Source: Gammaproteobacteria bacterium
GTDB taxonomy: Bacteria; Pseudomonadota; Gammaproteobacteria; UBA12402
Length of the DNA: 7,742 nucleotides
Reading direction: 5' to 3'
Assembly: GCA_028282395.1 (NCBI GenBank)
Contig: JANQHY010000150.1
Span: 1 to 7,742 of the forward strand
The translations under genes were made by a program, and so were the position numbers. The notes below the pieces were generated by a model. The model was given only the letters and a program-made list of their open reading frames with translations. It did no database searches and was not told where the DNA came from. Position 1 is the stretch's first letter. Each line of letters begins with the position of its first letter. This document shows, in pieces, positions 7,122 through 7,742 of this stretch.

Positions 7122-7150
7122 AATAATCTTCACTACTTTATCTAGTAAGA

Positions 7151-7171
7151 GTTTCGCACTTTGTGCGAAAC
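7151..7171. repeat. perfect inverted repeat in the ruvB leader
   Basis: GTTTCGCAC at 7151-7159 and its exact reverse complement GTGCGAAAC at 7163-7171 flank three T. It lies 30 bases upstream of the ruvB ATG and downstream of the predicted ruvB -10, at about +10 to +30 of the transcript. Neither side has a T tract, so it is not an intrinsic terminator. It could be an operator for a dimeric repressor or a stable 5' hairpin of the operon mRNA. I do not recognise it as a known box. Confidence 0.75.
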
Positions 7172-7186
7172 GCCTGTCTAGGTGGC

Positions 7187-7215
7187 ATTATACTAACTGG
7201 CAATAAAATCAGCAA
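7187..7215 (-). promoter_or_regulatory. sigma70-type promoter of the ruvB-ybgC-tolQRA operon
   Basis: On the minus strand a perfect TATAAT (-10) occupies 7192-7187. Seventeen bases upstream is TTGCTG (7215-7210) as a -35 that keeps only the TTG. The predicted start is near 7180, giving a leader of about 60 bases that contains the inverted repeat at 7151-7171. It is the only strong minus-strand promoter I see, and the tightly packed seven genes below it could all depend on it. Confidence 0.65.
7197..7212. promoter_or_regulatory. possible LexA (SOS) box in the ruvB promoter
   Basis: The sequence reads CTG, ten bases that are AT-rich (GCAATAAAAT), then CAG, which is the core spacing of the gammaproteobacterial LexA box. 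It lies between the -10 and -35 of the ruvB promoter, overlapping the -35. RuvAB is an SOS target in E. coli, whose box also begins CTGG. The match to the inner consensus is poor and asymmetric, and the CTG-N10-CAG core arises by chance in a few per cent of regions this size. Confidence 0.3.
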
Positions 7216-7332
7216 TCGCTTAGCCCAGAAAACCCATTGATCAATAACAATAGGCAGCCTCCTTTTTCCGCTGCTTATGTCCATTAAATTAACAATTGCA
7301 GCAAACTTTATCACTTTCCTGATAGCGAGACC

Positions 7333-7361
7333 TTGACGTGCTAGCGCTTCTTGCCTAGGAT
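7333..7361 (+). promoter_or_regulatory. sigma70-type promoter of ispB
   Basis: TTGACG at 7333-7338 (five of six -35 bases) is followed after 17 bases by TAGGAT at 7356-7361 (four of six -10 bases). The predicted start is near 7368, about 31 bases before the ispB ATG. It is arranged divergently from the ruvB promoter, about 120 bases away. Between the two promoters I see only a short palindrome (ATTGATCAAT, 7236-7245) and a weak inverted repeat (GCAGC at 7254-7258 with GCTGC at 7270-7274), with no gene. Confidence 0.55.
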
Positions 7362-7398
7362 GCCAACAATATATGATTTAAGATGGCACCATAATAAA

Positions 7399-7742
7399 AT
7401 GATTAGCGTAACAGTGAAGGATTTAATCCAACAAGAGCTTGTCACGGTTGATCAACTGATACAGCAGCAACTCAACTCCTCTGTCCCTCTCGCGCAAGAG
7501 ATTGGCGAGTATATTGTGTCATCCGGTGGTAAGCGGATTCGTCCAACACTGGCATTATTAAGTGCCCACCTGTTTGATTATCAAGGCAATGATCACATCA
7601 TTTTAGCAGCAATGATCGAACTACTTCATACTGCAACGCTACTGCATGATGATGTCATTGACGAATCGGATAGACGCCGCGGCCAACGCAGCGCCAATGT
7701 CGTTTGGGGTAATCAGGCCAGCGTACTGGTTGGCGATCTACT
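7399..7742 (+). CDS. ispB: IspB, octaprenyl diphosphate synthase, 3' end cut by window
   Basis: The first 114 codons of a trans-prenyltransferase that elongates farnesyl diphosphate with isopentenyl diphosphate to make the ubiquinone side chain, a cytoplasmic and usually essential enzyme. Motifs: GGKRIRP at 43-49, which binds diphosphate; HTATLLHDDVIDESDRRRG at 77-95, containing the first aspartate-rich motif DDVID at 84-88; and GNQASVLVGDL at 104-114. These match E. coli IspB closely by memory. IspB is about 323 aa, so about two thirds lies beyond the window. ATG at 7399 is the first plausible start in frame and gives an N-terminus about the length of E. coli IspB; the ribosome site is poor (AAGATGG is too far upstream). 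It is divergent from ruvB, whereas in many gammaproteobacteria ispB is divergent from rplU-rpmA. Product chain length cannot be proved from this part. Confidence 0.93.
   Translation, partial: MISVTVKDLIQQELVTVDQLIQQQLNSSVPLAQEIGEYIVSSGGKRIRPTLALLSAHLFDYQGNDHIILAAMIELLHTATLLHDDVIDESDRRRGQRSANVVWGNQASVLVGDL

Noticed and set aside
7122..7133. GTG at 7133 as the ruvB start
   Set aside because: It has no ribosome site and adds four residues; the ATG at 7121 gives exact E. coli RuvB numbering and has GAAGAT upstream.
7151..7171. Inverted repeat as an intrinsic terminator or attenuator
   Set aside because: No T tract follows the stem on either strand, and I could not find a competing antiterminator pairing.
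7202..7332. Small RNA or riboswitch between the ruvB and ispB promoters
   Set aside because: Only a 10-base palindrome and a 5-base-pair weak stem are visible; no known riboswitch core or promoter-terminator pair is present.

Overview
The window looks like a chromosomal segment of a gammaproteobacterium with moderately low GC. It carries ruvB followed on the same strand by ybgC, tolQ, tolR and tolA, and a divergent ispB of the octaprenyl diphosphate synthase type. RuvB aligns with E. coli RuvB from the first residue without a length change until the C-terminal tail. TolQ keeps E. coli numbering at both transmembrane threonines. TolA, TolQ and TolR imply a Gram-negative envelope. The sequence alone does not let me name a genus.

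Layout from left to right. Positions 2-868 (+) hold the 3' part of a Bcr/CflA-type major facilitator drug transporter, cut by the window edge and visibly more AT-rich than the rest. A 47-base convergent gap with a small hairpin follows. From 7121 down to 916 a single run of seven genes lies on the minus strand: ruvB, ybgC, tolQ, tolR, tolA, an APC-family amino acid permease, and a PLP-dependent serine/threonine dehydratase of the serine racemase/threo-3-hydroxyaspartate dehydratase type. Neighbours overlap or are separated by 5 to 27 bases, and I see no terminator between them, so they read as one operon. A 277-base divergent intergenic region holds a minus-strand promoter for ruvB and a plus-strand promoter for ispB. 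The first 114 codons of ispB close the window.

How the genes fit together. RuvB is the motor of Holliday junction branch migration. YbgC is an acyl-CoA thioesterase commonly encoded just before tolQ. TolQ and TolR form a proton-driven stator that moves TolA across the periplasm to maintain the outer membrane during division. The usual partners tolB and pal are not next to tolA, and ruvA/ruvC are not next to ruvB. Instead the operon runs into a permease and an amino acid dehydratase, a plausible uptake-and-deamination pair.

Most of the window is ordinary housekeeping. The points worth a second look are the tol operon that ends in an amino acid catabolic pair, the His/Lys/Pro-rich TolA linker with a missing disulfide and an A8 tract, a perfect 9-bp-arm palindrome in the ruvB leader, and a possible LexA-type site in the ruvB promoter. 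I found no mobile element, CRISPR array or RNA gene, and nothing that I can honestly call a new system.
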